This document shows, piece after piece, positions 36,606-45,024 of a stretch of DNA of 64,000 nt. The notes under the pieces were generated by a model, which worked only from the letters and a program-made list of their open reading frames with translations, was not told the origin of the DNA and searched no databases. A program made the position numbers and the translations under genes. Source of the stretch: Psychroserpens sp041224425 (lineage in GTDB: Bacteria; Bacteroidota; Bacteroidia; Flavobacteriales; Flavobacteriaceae); the NCBI RefSeq assembly GCF_041224425.1, contig NZ_JBGFGL010000085.1, positions 332,043 to 396,042 on the forward strand, written 5' to 3'. The stretch's first letter is position 1; every line of letters begins with the position of its first letter.

Positions 36606-37371
36606 AATCCCAAGTATTTAAATATTGAATGCTGTGATGCGCTGTTAAATCGAATTGAATTGGTACTACAGAAACATAGCCATTTTCAAGAGCCCATTCA
36701 TCGGTATCCTCACCATGATCTAAATTGACAAATTTTCCGGTGAGCCAATAATATTCCCTTCCTTGTGGATTGGTACGTTTATCGAACTCTTCAACCCAAT
36801 TTGCTTTGGCTTGTCTACAGATTTTAATGCCTTTAATATCTTTTTTATCAAGCTTTGGAAAATTAACATTGAGAACAGTACCGCTGTCAAGGCCTTGCTT
36901 AAGTACATTTTCAGTAACGCTCTTGATATAGGTTTTACAAGATTCAAAATTGGCGCTCCAATTATAATCACATAGAGAAAAACCAATAGCTGGAATACCT
37001 TCAACTCCAGCTTCAATGGCAGCGCTCATGGTACCAGAATAAATAACATTGATTGAAGAATTAGAGCCGTGATTTATACCAGAGACACAAATATCTGGTT
37101 CTCGCCCTAAAATTTGCCTAACAGCCAATTTCACACAGTCAGCTGGTGTTCCAGAGCAACTGTATTCCTCTTGTGGGCCATTATCAATCACGACTTTTTC
37201 AACATGTAAAGTTGAATTAACGGTTATGGCATGACCCATACCACTTTGAGGACTATCAGGTGCTACTACTACCACATCACCAATCGTATTCATAACCTCA
37301 ATTAAGGTCCTAATACCAGGTGCTGTGATACCATCATCGTTTGTAACTAAAATCAGTGGCTTTTTTGACAT
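36595..37371 (-). CDS. surE: 5'/3'-nucleotidase SurE
   Basis: The 258 residues match SurE: the metal-binding LVTNDDGITAPG (Asp12, Asp13) at the N-terminus, VVAPDSPQSGMGHAIT, the SGTPADCVKLA block, and SGINHGSN. It removes phosphate from nucleoside monophosphates in the cytoplasm during stress. It is the first gene of a run with the small membrane protein and lpxB; a -7 element lies 22 bases upstream. Confidence 0.95.
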   Translation of the reverse strand: MSKKPLILVTNDDGITAPGIRTLIEVMNTIGDVVVVAPDSPQSGMGHAITVNSTLHVEKVVIDNGPQEEYSCSGTPADCVKLAVRQILGREPDICVSGINHGSNSSINVIYSGTMSAAIEAGVEGIPAIGFSLCDYNWSANFESCKTYIKSVTENVLKQGLDSGTVLNVNFPKLDKKDIKGIKICRQAKANWVEEFDKRTNPQGREYYWLTGKFVNLDHGEDTDEWALENGYVSVVPIQFDLTAHHSIQYLNTWDFED

Positions 37372-37393
37372 TCATTCCAATTTTTGACTCATA

Positions 37394-37401
37394 CAAAAGT
37401 A
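37394..37401 (-). promoter_or_regulatory. -7 element of the surE-lpxB operon
   Basis: On the minus strand this reads TACTTTTG, an exact TAnnTTTG match, 22 bases before the surE ATG. There is no good -33 match. Confidence 0.45.
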
Positions 37402-37568
37402 CTGAAACATGCTTGAAATTCCTATAAATAGAGGTTTAACAAAAAATTAGTAGCGCTCAATTTTAATGGCATGGTTTTTTCTGTTACTTTAGTAGAAATA
37501 AAAAACTATGTAATGGCTTTTATTAGCTAACACTAATGAAAAGTCAATGTTTACATAAACCCATTACT

Positions 37569-39749
37569 ATGAAGAATATTATGCAAAGGAATTATAAACT
37601 ATTGCTTTTGGTCCTGCTTTTGGCTTTTGCTTCTTGCAGTTTTACCTCAAAAAAGTTCGATGACCCAAGTAAGGATAAATTATTAATACAATTAGTGTCT
37701 TACATGCTTGAAGAAGGACACTTTAATCCGCAAGAGTTAAATGATGATTTTTCAAAAGAGGTTTTTGATGATTATCTAGAGCAATTAGATCCATTCAAAC
37801 GTTATTTTTATGCTTCCGACATTAAAGAATTTGAAAAGTATAAAAATGATTTAGATGATCAAATTAAAGACTATGATGTGTCATTTTTTGATTTGACCTA
37901 TAACCGATTGGTTCAAAGAATTGAAGAATCTAAAGTAATCTACAAAGAGGTGTTGTCACAACCTTTTGATTTTACAATAGATGAAGAATACTCCACACAG
38001 TATGATCAATTAGAGTATGTTAAAAATAAGAAAGAGCTTAAGGAACGCTGGAGAAAACAATTGAAATTTTCTACCATTGCCAATTACGATGACTTGATTA
38101 ATGAACAAGAACGCGATTTGGAATTAGCAGCATCTAAAGATGGAGATATCCAAAGCAATAATGAAGTTCCTGTTAAGAAATCGCTTGTCGAACTTGAGAA
38201 AGAGGCTCGTGAATCTACACTTAAATCCTTGAATGAGCTTTATGAGTATATTGATGATAGACAAAGACAAGATATGTTGTCTGTTTATGTCAACGCCATT
38301 GTTGGTGAGTACGATCCACATACGTCTTATTTTGCACCTGAGGATAAAGAAAGATTTGATACAGATATTTCTGGAAATTTTGAAGGCATTGGAGCGCGAC
38401 TCCAAAAGAAAATGGATGTGATTACCATTATGGAAATCATTACTGGCGGACCAGCATGGCGACAAAATAAATTAGAAGTTGGCGATAAGATTTTAAAGGT
38501 GAAACAAGAAGACGAAGAAGAAGCGCTTAATGTTGTTGGAATGCGTACCAGTGATGCTGTTAAATTCATTAAAGGGCCTAAAGGCACTAACGTAACATTG
38601 ACTGTCAAAAAGGTAGATGGTACGATTGAAGATATTACCATCACCAGAGATGTTGTTGAAATGGGAGAAACGTATGCTAAATCATCTACTGTCATTAAAG
38701 ATGGAAAAAAATTCGGTATTATTGATCTGCCTAGATTTTATGTCGATTTTGACGATGTAAACAATAGAAACGCTGCTTCAGATGTCAAAAAGGAAATAGA
38801 ACGTTTGAAGGCCGACGGAATGGAAGGGTTGGTTATCGATCTTAGAAATAATGGAGGAGGTTCTTTGCAAACCGTTATTGATATAGCTGGCTTTTTTATC
38901 AAGGAAGGTCCTGTAGTTCAAGTAAAGACATCGAGAGAGCCTAAAGAAGTTCTGAAAGATAGAGATCGTTCTATTGTTTGGGATGGTCCTCTTGTAATTT
39001 TGGTGAATGAATTTTCAGCTTCAGCTTCAGAGATTTTAGCTGCAGCTATGCAAGATTACAAAAGAGGAATCATTATAGGAAGTAAGCAAACTTTTGGAAA
39101 AGGAACGGTTCAAACGGTATTCGATTTGAATAGAATGGTTCGAAACAATACCAATGGTGATATGGGAGCACTCAAATTTACCATTCAAAAGTTTTATAGA
39201 ATTAATGGTGGTTCGAATCAATTGGAAGGGGTTAAAAGTGATGTGGTCATTCCTAACCGTTATAGCTACATTGATATAGGCGAAAAAAATGAAGATAATC
39301 CGTTGCCATGGAGTAAGATTGAATCGGCAGATTATCAAGAATGGGATAGCTACTTTGACTATGAAACCACAATTGCAAAAAGCAAGGCTCGTATGGCTAA
39401 CAACGAACAGTTAAAACTAATTGATGCTAATGCGCAATGGCTTAAAAAAATGAGAGATAGAGAAATGTTCTCATTAAATTATGAAGCCTACAAAGCGCAG
39501 TTGGATGCCAATGAAAATGAAGCGAAACGTTTTGACCAACTAGATGATTACTCTACTAGTTTAACGTTCCAGTCATTACCTTATGAGTTGGGTCTTATGG
39601 AAGAGGATTCAGTATTGAAAGAAAAAAGAGAACGTTGGCATAGTAGCCTCAGTAAAGATGTATATATCGAAGAAGCATTGAATGTGCTTAACGATTTAAA
39701 GATGACCTACGGAATAAAGAATAAAGTAGCTACTTCTGTAAAAAATTAA
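37569..39749 (+). CDS. prc: Carboxy-terminal processing (tail-specific) protease, S41
   Basis: I place the start at the ATG 37569, whose product opens with a lipoprotein signal (LLLLVLLLAFASCS, Cys23); the upstream ATG at 37536 adds 11 residues without purpose. The 726 residues follow Prc: an N-terminal helical part, a PDZ domain (NFEGIGARLQ onward), the S41 protease core with catalytic Ser in EFSASASEI and Lys in GSKQTFGKGTVQ, and a long C-terminal DUF3340-type region. It degrades or trims periplasmic proteins at the C-terminus. Confidence 0.93.
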   Translation: MKNIMQRNYKLLLLVLLLAFASCSFTSKKFDDPSKDKLLIQLVSYMLEEGHFNPQELNDDFSKEVFDDYLEQLDPFKRYFYASDIKEFEKYKNDLDDQIKDYDVSFFDLTYNRLVQRIEESKVIYKEVLSQPFDFTIDEEYSTQYDQLEYVKNKKELKERWRKQLKFSTIANYDDLINEQERDLELAASKDGDIQSNNEVPVKKSLVELEKEARESTLKSLNELYEYIDDRQRQDMLSVYVNAIVGEYDPHTSYFAPEDKERFDTDISGNFEGIGARLQKKMDVITIMEIITGGPAWRQNKLEVGDKILKVKQEDEEEALNVVGMRTSDAVKFIKGPKGTNVTLTVKKVDGTIEDITITRDVVEMGETYAKSSTVIKDGKKFGIIDLPRFYVDFDDVNNRNAASDVKKEIERLKADGMEGLVIDLRNNGGGSLQTVIDIAGFFIKEGPVVQVKTSREPKEVLKDRDRSIVWDGPLVILVNEFSASASEILAAAMQDYKRGIIIGSKQTFGKGTVQTVFDLNRMVRNNTNGDMGALKFTIQKFYRINGGSNQLEGVKSDVVIPNRYSYIDIGEKNEDNPLPWSKIESADYQEWDSYFDYETTIAKSKARMANNEQLKLIDANAQWLKKMRDREMFSLNYEAYKAQLDANENEAKRFDQLDDYSTSLTFQSLPYELGLMEEDSVLKEKRERWHSSLSKDVYIEEALNVLNDLKMTYGIKNKVATSVKN

Positions 39750-39750
39750 T

Positions 39751-40845
39751 ATGAGTAACCAAAGTGACTCATTAACTCAATTGGCGCTCCAAAAGTTTAA
39801 GAAAAACTTTTGGGGCGTTTTTAGTTTTTGGCTTATAGTTCTCATTGGATTAATTTCAATTTTTGCCTATACCTTATCGCCAGACAACTCTAAAAATGCT
39901 AACCAAATGCATTTGTCTATACACTCCAAATCACCTGGTTTTAAAGTCATGTTGTTAAGAGTGCCTTCAGAAGAGGTTTCGCAGCAAAGTATGATGTCAA
40001 AACTGTTTTTTGGGACTTCAAATCTGGAATCTGAGATACCTATTAGTAATCACGAAATTAGCGAAAGTGAGATTTACTACACAGAGTATGCATCAGATGG
40101 TTTAATTGGCGAAACAAAATCACTGCCACTAAATCATTTTCCAAATAGTGATCCGAAGCCTTTTCTATATGAAAAAACATTTGTTTTTGGAACGGATAAA
40201 TATGGAAGAGATTTATTGAGCAGAATTCTAGTTGGATCTCGAATTTCTTTTTTCATTGGTTTTGTAGCGGTTTTTATTTCATTAATCATTGGAATCGCTA
40301 TGGGAAGCTTGGCAGGTTACTATGGTGGCAAAGTGGATGCTATTATCATGTGGATCATAAATGTAACATGGTCCATACCTACATTGCTTTTAGTGATTGC
40401 CATTACCTTGGCGTTGGGAAAAGGATTTTGGCAAGTGTTTATTGCTGTCGGACTTACCATGTGGGTTGAAGTTGCTAGAGTGGTAAGAGGGCAAATAATA
40501 AGTGTAAAACAAATGCAATACGTTACGGCAGCTAGAGCTTTAGGATTCAATGATTTTAGAATTATCACAAAGCATATTCTACCAAATATAATGGCGCCAA
40601 TCATCGTTATTTCTGCGGCTAACTTTGCAGCGGCAATCTTAATTGAAAGCGGATTGAGCTTTTTAGGTATTGGTGCTCAACCTCCTATGGCAAGTTGGGG
40701 AGCAATGATAAAAGACCATTACAATTATATCATACTTGGGAAACCTTACTTGGCTTTAATTCCTGGTCTTTGTATTATGATTTTGGTTATGGCTTTTATG
40801 CTGGTTGGTAACGCTCTTAGAGATGCTTTAGATGTAAAGGCTTAA
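39751..40845 (+). CDS. OppC/DppC-type ABC transporter permease
   Basis: The 364-residue permease has an N-terminal helix, a large extra-cytoplasmic insert (about 50-135), the DKYGRDLLSRILVGSRIS motif, and the cytoplasmic EAA loop (AARALGFNDFRIITKHILPN). It would form half of an oligopeptide or dipeptide import channel; the partner permease, ATPases and binding protein are not in the window. It starts 1 base after the Prc gene stop, and its stop overlaps the convergent sulfotransferase gene by four bases. The long insert is common in Bacteroidota members. Confidence 0.88.
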   Translation: MSNQSDSLTQLALQKFKKNFWGVFSFWLIVLIGLISIFAYTLSPDNSKNANQMHLSIHSKSPGFKVMLLRVPSEEVSQQSMMSKLFFGTSNLESEIPISNHEISESEIYYTEYASDGLIGETKSLPLNHFPNSDPKPFLYEKTFVFGTDKYGRDLLSRILVGSRISFFIGFVAVFISLIIGIAMGSLAGYYGGKVDAIIMWIINVTWSIPTLLLVIAITLALGKGFWQVFIAVGLTMWVEVARVVRGQIISVKQMQYVTAARALGFNDFRIITKHILPNIMAPIIVISAANFAAAILIESGLSFLGIGAQPPMASWGAMIKDHYNYIILGKPYLALIPGLCIMILVMAFMLVGNALRDALDVKA

Positions 40846-41645
40846 CGTAACCAATGCGATAAGTCCCTTTGAGTTAATTTCTCGATTTTTTCAATATCGT
40901 TTTTGCAATTATTTAGGATGTATTCTCTAGTGCTTTCCAACAATTGTGGTTTTTTGTGAATGAAATTTGGATTGATGTAGTTTTTGAGAATTAAGGCTGC
41001 TTTTTTTAACCTTTCCAGAACTGTTTTCGGATTGTCATACTTGTAATGTAACAGTTTTTTATCGTTACTCTTATTGATATTCAATACAGACAAATCTACT
41101 TCAAATGGTTGAAGCTCTAAAAAGCGAAAAACCTTATTGGTCACTTTGTTGGGATTTGAAATGAAATCGCCAAAGAACAAGAGTAAAATATTAGAAAGTC
41201 CAAACGTTTCAATATAAGGCTCAATTTGCATGGCATATTTTCCTGTATTGATATAGTGATCATCTGTCATTAAGGCTTTATTGATGTCATCATTGGTATC
41301 ATAGCCTCTATTGTAAGCATGTGTGTATTGGGAAACGATGCGTTCAATAGGATGGCGCATGATATATATGATTTTCATCTCAGGATTATATTCATAAATA
41401 TCACTGTATATGTTGAGATTGCAATGTGGATATTTTGAATAATTTGTAGAGCCTTCTCCATAAAGCTTTGACTCTTCATTAAATAAGGAATGGTAAGAGT
41501 CCAAATGATTTCTCCAATCGGTCTTGTCAAAAAATTGAGGTTCTTTAGGATTGCTGAAACAAATATCAGGATGTTGCGAAATACAAGAACTTAGACTTGT
41601 GGTAGCAGATTTTGCGGCTCCAATAAGTAAAAAGTCTACCTTCAC
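40842..41645 (-). CDS. PAPS-dependent sulfotransferase
   Basis: The 267 residues show the sulfotransferase P-loop-like 5'-phosphosulfate motif FLLIGAAKSATTSL at the N-terminus and the 3'-phosphate motif YIMRHPIERIVSQYTHA. The enzyme moves sulfate from PAPS to a sugar, lipid or other acceptor; the acceptor is not known. The gene overlaps engB by four bases and so rides in its transcript. Sulfated surface polymers or sulfonolipid-like products are possible in marine flavobacteria, but this is a guess. Confidence 0.85.
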   Translation of the reverse strand: MKVDFLLIGAAKSATTSLSSCISQHPDICFSNPKEPQFFDKTDWRNHLDSYHSLFNEESKLYGEGSTNYSKYPHCNLNIYSDIYEYNPEMKIIYIMRHPIERIVSQYTHAYNRGYDTNDDINKALMTDDHYINTGKYAMQIEPYIETFGLSNILLLFFGDFISNPNKVTNKVFRFLELQPFEVDLSVLNINKSNDKKLLHYKYDNPKTVLERLKKAALILKNYINPNFIHKKPQLLESTREYILNNCKNDIEKIEKLTQRDLSHWLR

Positions 41646-42265
41646 GTTCCGAGGGATTTTCGCATGGCGTTAATTTCAGAATTAGTACTGTCAATAAATT
41701 CCAATACCTCTTCTCTACCAATATCTTTTGAAGAGGAGGTCACAAAATAAGGAGGAAGAGCCTCCCAACTTTTCAAAAACTCTTGGCAATATAAATCGAC
41801 ATGCCGTATAATGGCATTTGGTTTGAGTTTATCAGCTTTGGTGAATATAATTGAAAATGGGATTTCTGAAATCCCTAGGTATTCCATGAATTCTAAATCT
41901 ATTTTTTGAGGCTCGTGACGAATGTCTACTAAAACAAAAGCAGAAACAAGTTGAGCTCTTTTCTCAAAATAATTAGTAATGAATTTTTGGAAGCGCTTTT
42001 TTGAGCTTTTTGAAACTTTGGCGTAACCATAGCCAGGTAAATCGACCAAATACCAATTCTTGTTGATCAAAAAATGATTGATCAATTGTGTTTTTCCTGG
42101 TTTTCCAGAGGTCTTTGCTAAATTTTTGTGATTGGTTAGCATGTTGATCAAAGAGGATTTGCCAACATTACTTCTGCCGATAAATGCATATTCAGGCAAG
42201 GTGTTTTTCGGACATTTTTCAACGTCAGAATTACTCATTACAAATTCAGCTGTTTTTATAAGCAT
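41642..42265 (-). CDS. engB: Ribosome biogenesis GTP-binding protein YihA/YsxC (EngB)
   Basis: The 207-residue GTPase has G1 GRSNVGKS (30-37), the switch SGKPGKTQLINHF, G3 DLPGYGYAKV and G4 FTKADKL. The family is essential for 50S ribosome assembly. It lies 25 bases downstream of an alpha/beta hydrolase gene and overlaps the sulfotransferase gene, so these three form a minus-strand unit that diverges from the dcw cluster. Confidence 0.95.
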   Translation of the reverse strand: MLIKTAEFVMSNSDVEKCPKNTLPEYAFIGRSNVGKSSLINMLTNHKNLAKTSGKPGKTQLINHFLINKNWYLVDLPGYGYAKVSKSSKKRFQKFITNYFEKRAQLVSAFVLVDIRHEPQKIDLEFMEYLGISEIPFSIIFTKADKLKPNAIIRHVDLYCQEFLKSWEALPPYFVTSSSKDIGREEVLEFIDSTNSEINAMRKSLGT

Positions 42266-42290
42266 AAGATTATTCCTTAAAAAGGACTAC

Positions 42291-43055
42291 TTAGAGATGA
42301 CGTGTTTTAAGCCAAGTATATAGAATTTCGTTAAATTCATCAGGATGTTCCATCATCGCAGCATGCCCACATTTGTCTATCCAGAATAAATCAGAATCAG
42401 GTAAAAGAGAATGGAATTCCTCTGCAACATCAGGTGGTGTGACCGTGTCATTTTTACCCCAAATAATGCAAACGGGTAGCTTCATTTTTGGTAAGTCTTT
42501 AGACATATTATGACGTATGGCACTTTTAGCAATAGCTAAGGTTTTTATGAGTTTGTTTCGATCATTAACTGTTTCGTATACTTCATCAACTATCTCTTTT
42601 GTAGCAACTTCAGGATCGTAAAAAACCTCTTGAGCTTTTTTCTTGATAACCTCATAATCACCTCGCTTGGTGTAACCGCCACCCATAGCGCTTTCGTAAA
42701 GTCCCGAACTACCAGTAATAATAAGCGCTTTTACTTTTGATGGAAATAATTTTGTGTGATACAGTCCAATATGTCCTCCGAGTGAATTTCCTAATAAAAT
42801 AACTTCATCGAAACCTTTAAAATTGATAAAATCATGGAGGTAGTTCGCAAAGCTCTTAACGTTGGTTTTCAGTAAGGACATGGTGTAAATTGGCAACTCG
42901 GGAATTAAAACCTTGTAGCCTTTCTGACTGAAATAGGAGGTAACTGCATCAAAATTACTAAGTCCGCCCATGAGACCATGAAGCACGATGATAGGTGTGC
43001 CTTCTCCAACTTCGATATAACTGAATTCTTTTTCCTTCTTTAAGCGATGCGTCAT
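42291..43055 (-). CDS. Alpha/beta hydrolase
   Basis: The 254 residues carry the alpha/beta hydrolase pattern: oxyanion HGLMGG near 26-31, nucleophile elbow GNSLGGH with Ser91, Asp in WGKNDTVTPP and His in DKCGHAAMMEHP. No signal peptide is seen, so it is cytoplasmic. The substrate is unknown; esters or lactones are typical. It is the first gene of the engB unit. Confidence 0.88.
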   Translation of the reverse strand: MTHRLKKEKEFSYIEVGEGTPIIVLHGLMGGLSNFDAVTSYFSQKGYKVLIPELPIYTMSLLKTNVKSFANYLHDFINFKGFDEVILLGNSLGGHIGLYHTKLFPSKVKALIITGSSGLYESAMGGGYTKRGDYEVIKKKAQEVFYDPEVATKEIVDEVYETVNDRNKLIKTLAIAKSAIRHNMSKDLPKMKLPVCIIWGKNDTVTPPDVAEEFHSLLPDSDLFWIDKCGHAAMMEHPDEFNEILYTWLKTRHL

Positions 43056-43080
43056 TAATTAAGGTCATTTAGGTCAAAAA

Positions 43081-43088
43081 CAAATATA
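43081..43088 (-). promoter_or_regulatory. -7 element for the hydrolase-engB-sulfotransferase unit
   Basis: On the minus strand this reads TATATTTG, an exact consensus match, 25 bases before the ATG at 43055. An ATTG 16 bases further upstream may serve as a poor -33 element. Confidence 0.5.
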
Positions 43089-43274
43089 GGTATTTCAATT
43101 AAAACAATCTCAACATAATTCATCGAAACTTATGTGTAGCAAATGAGATATTAACAGTGGTTTTGGGACAATAATCTGATTTGTTTATTAATCTGATTTT
43201 TAAATTATTACGACTTTTTTTTTAGTGCTTTGAATCTCATAAAAATGGCCTCAACGGAAAATTTATCAACAAAA

Positions 43275-43300
43275 GTGGGTTAAAGTGGTAAGAAGTGGGA
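43275..43300 (+). promoter_or_regulatory. MraZ operator: three 10-bp-phased GTGGG-type repeats
   Basis: GTGGGT (43275), GTGGTA (43285) and GTGGGA (43295) are direct repeats spaced exactly 10 bases apart. MraZ in other bacteria binds TGGGN direct repeats, three or more in phase, ahead of its own gene. The last repeat covers the place where a -33 element would be for the -7 box at 43311, so binding here could block RNA polymerase and repress the dcw operon. Confidence 0.8.
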
Positions 43301-43310
43301 TTTTTTTCAA

Positions 43311-43318
43311 TATATTTG
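43311..43318 (+). promoter_or_regulatory. -7 element of the dcw operon
   Basis: TATATTTG matches TAnnTTTG exactly and lies 28 bases before the mraZ GTG. The -33 position holds no TTTG and is occupied by the GTGGG repeats. Confidence 0.65.
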
Positions 43319-43346
43319 AATCTTAATCGTTAGTTGTAGCAAAACA

Positions 43347-43820
43347 GTGAGTTTGAATCCGTTAATAGGAACATACGAATGCAAAGTAGATGCCAAAGGA
43401 AGGTTAATGCTTCCTTCTGCAATGAAAAAGCAATTGCATCCAATGTTGCAAAACGGCTTTGTTTTAAAGCGAGCTGTTTTTCAACCGTGTTTGGAACTGT
43501 ATCCAATGAGCGAATGGGAAGTGCTGATGCAGAAAGTAAATAAGCTCAATCGATTTAAAAAGAAGAATAATGATTTCATACGTCGCTTTACGGCAGGTCT
43601 AAAAGTGGTTGAAGTTGATGCTGCTGGAAGGCTGCTGATTCCAAAAGATTTAATGGCGTTTTCGGGTATCACAAAAGAGATTGTTGTGGCATCTGCAATC
43701 AATATTATTGAGATTTGGGATAAGGATAAATATGAAAAAGCTATTGATGATGCTACTGGAGATTTTGCCGATTTAGCTGAAGAAGTTATGGGACAAGATG
43801 ATAGCGATGATGTATCATAA
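43347..43820 (+). CDS. mraZ: Transcriptional regulator MraZ
   Basis: The 157 residues hold two AbrB-like MraZ repeats (CKVDAKGRLMLPSAMKKQL and VEVDAAGRLLIPKDLMAF). The start codon is GTG, giving SLNPLIGTYECKVD, which is the normal MraZ N-terminus. It forms a ring that binds the repeats in its own promoter and tunes the dcw operon. Its 3' end overlaps rsmH. The acidic tail (GQDDSDDVS) is a little longer than in most homologues. Confidence 0.95.
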   Translation: MSLNPLIGTYECKVDAKGRLMLPSAMKKQLHPMLQNGFVLKRAVFQPCLELYPMSEWEVLMQKVNKLNRFKKKNNDFIRRFTAGLKVVEVDAAGRLLIPKDLMAFSGITKEIVVASAINIIEIWDKDKYEKAIDDATGDFADLAEEVMGQDDSDDVS

Positions 43821-44703
43821 TCCAGTGTTGTTAATTGAAACTGTTGATGGGTTAAATATCAAGCCTGATGGAACCTATGTTGATGTCACTTTTGGTGGTG
43901 GTGGCCATAGCAAGGAGATACTAAAACGTTTAGGTCCAAAAGGAAGATTATTTGCATTTGATCAAGATAAAGACGCTCTTTTAAATGTTATTGACGATGA
44001 TCGATTTCAGTTGATACATCAAAATTTTAGGTATTTGAAACGATTTCTAAGGTTTTATGGTGTCAAGGAAGTTGATGGTATTTTGGGGGATTTTGGAGTG
44101 TCATCGCATCAATTCGATGTAGCCGAACGTGGTTTTTCAACACGTTTTGAAGCAGATTTGGATATGCGAATGAATCAAGATGATAAGCTCTCTGCATTTC
44201 ATGTAGTTAACCAATATGAGGAAGAGCAGTTGCGACAGGTTTTGTTTCAGTATGGAGAACTAAGGCAAGCTCCAGCTATGGCAAGAGTAATTGTGTCTGA
44301 AAGAAAAAATGGAGAAATTAAAACAAGTGAGCAATTAAAAACCGCTTTGAAACAGTTTTTAAATCACAAGAAAGAAAACAAAATCTTAGCTCAGATTTAT
44401 CAAGCCATTCGGATTGAGGTTAATCAGGAAATAGAGGCTTTAAAGGAGTTTTTATTGCAAACCGAAGAAGTTTTGGTCAAGGGTGGAAGGTTGAGTTTGA
44501 TTTCATACCACTCTTTAGAAGATAGACTGGTTAAGCGCTTTATAAGAAATGGATTGTTTGAAGGGGAACCTGAACGCGACATGTTTGGAAACTTTGAAGT
44601 GCCATTCAGAAAAGTAGGAAGTCTAATTGTGCCTACTGCTGAAGAGATAGCGATTAATAATAGAGCACGAAGTGCAAAACTTCGAATTGCTGAAAAACTA
44701 TGA
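43807..44703 (+). CDS. rsmH: 16S rRNA (cytosine(1402)-N(4))-methyltransferase
   Basis: The product begins MMYHNPVLLIETVDGL and has the RsmH SAM motif VDVTFGGGGHSKEIL, the GILGDFGVSSHQFD block and SYHSLEDRLVKRF. It methylates C1402 of 16S rRNA in the ribosomal P site. The start is uncertain among ATGs at 43798, 43807 and 43810; all overlap mraZ. I give the middle one. Length is about 298 residues, normal for the family. Confidence 0.93.
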   Translation: MMYHNPVLLIETVDGLNIKPDGTYVDVTFGGGGHSKEILKRLGPKGRLFAFDQDKDALLNVIDDDRFQLIHQNFRYLKRFLRFYGVKEVDGILGDFGVSSHQFDVAERGFSTRFEADLDMRMNQDDKLSAFHVVNQYEEEQLRQVLFQYGELRQAPAMARVIVSERKNGEIKTSEQLKTALKQFLNHKKENKILAQIYQAIRIEVNQEIEALKEFLLQTEEVLVKGGRLSLISYHSLEDRLVKRFIRNGLFEGEPERDMFGNFEVPFRKVGSLIVPTAEEIAINNRARSAKLRIAEKL

Positions 44704-45017
44704 AGAAAAGCTTGTATAGCATATTAAGAGGAACATTCCTTGTTAGTGATGATGCTTTCAAAAATTGGAGACTCATCATTTTTATTTCAGTACTGGCCAT
44801 TATTATGATTGCAAGTTCCCATAGTGCTGATCAAAAAGTATATGAAATCGCACGATTGAAAAATGAAGTTAAAGAACTAAGATCGGCATTCGTTGATGGA
44901 AGATCAAAGCTGATGAGGCTCAAAATGGAATCGACCATTACAAAAAAAGTAGCAGATAAAGGAATCAAGATTTCAGAGATTCCACCAAAAAAGATAAAAG
45001 TTAAAGCACAATATTGA
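44700..45017 (+). CDS. ftsL: FtsL-like divisome protein
   Basis: The 105-residue product has a short cytoplasmic part, one membrane helix (IIFISVLAIIMIASS, about 27-41) and a heptad-like region (YEIARLKNEVKELRSAF) that fits the FtsL coiled coil. FtsL pairs with FtsB and FtsQ to activate FtsWI. Sequence similarity across FtsL proteins is poor, so topology, size and the place between rsmH (ATGA overlap) and ftsI are the main evidence. Confidence 0.85.
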   Translation: MKKSLYSILRGTFLVSDDAFKNWRLIIFISVLAIIMIASSHSADQKVYEIARLKNEVKELRSAFVDGRSKLMRLKMESTITKKVADKGIKISEIPPKKIKVKAQY

Positions 45018-45024
45018 AAAATAC

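Noticed and set aside
37536..37568. Upstream ATG as start of the Prc gene
   Set aside because: The extra residues would precede a normal lipoprotein signal sequence.
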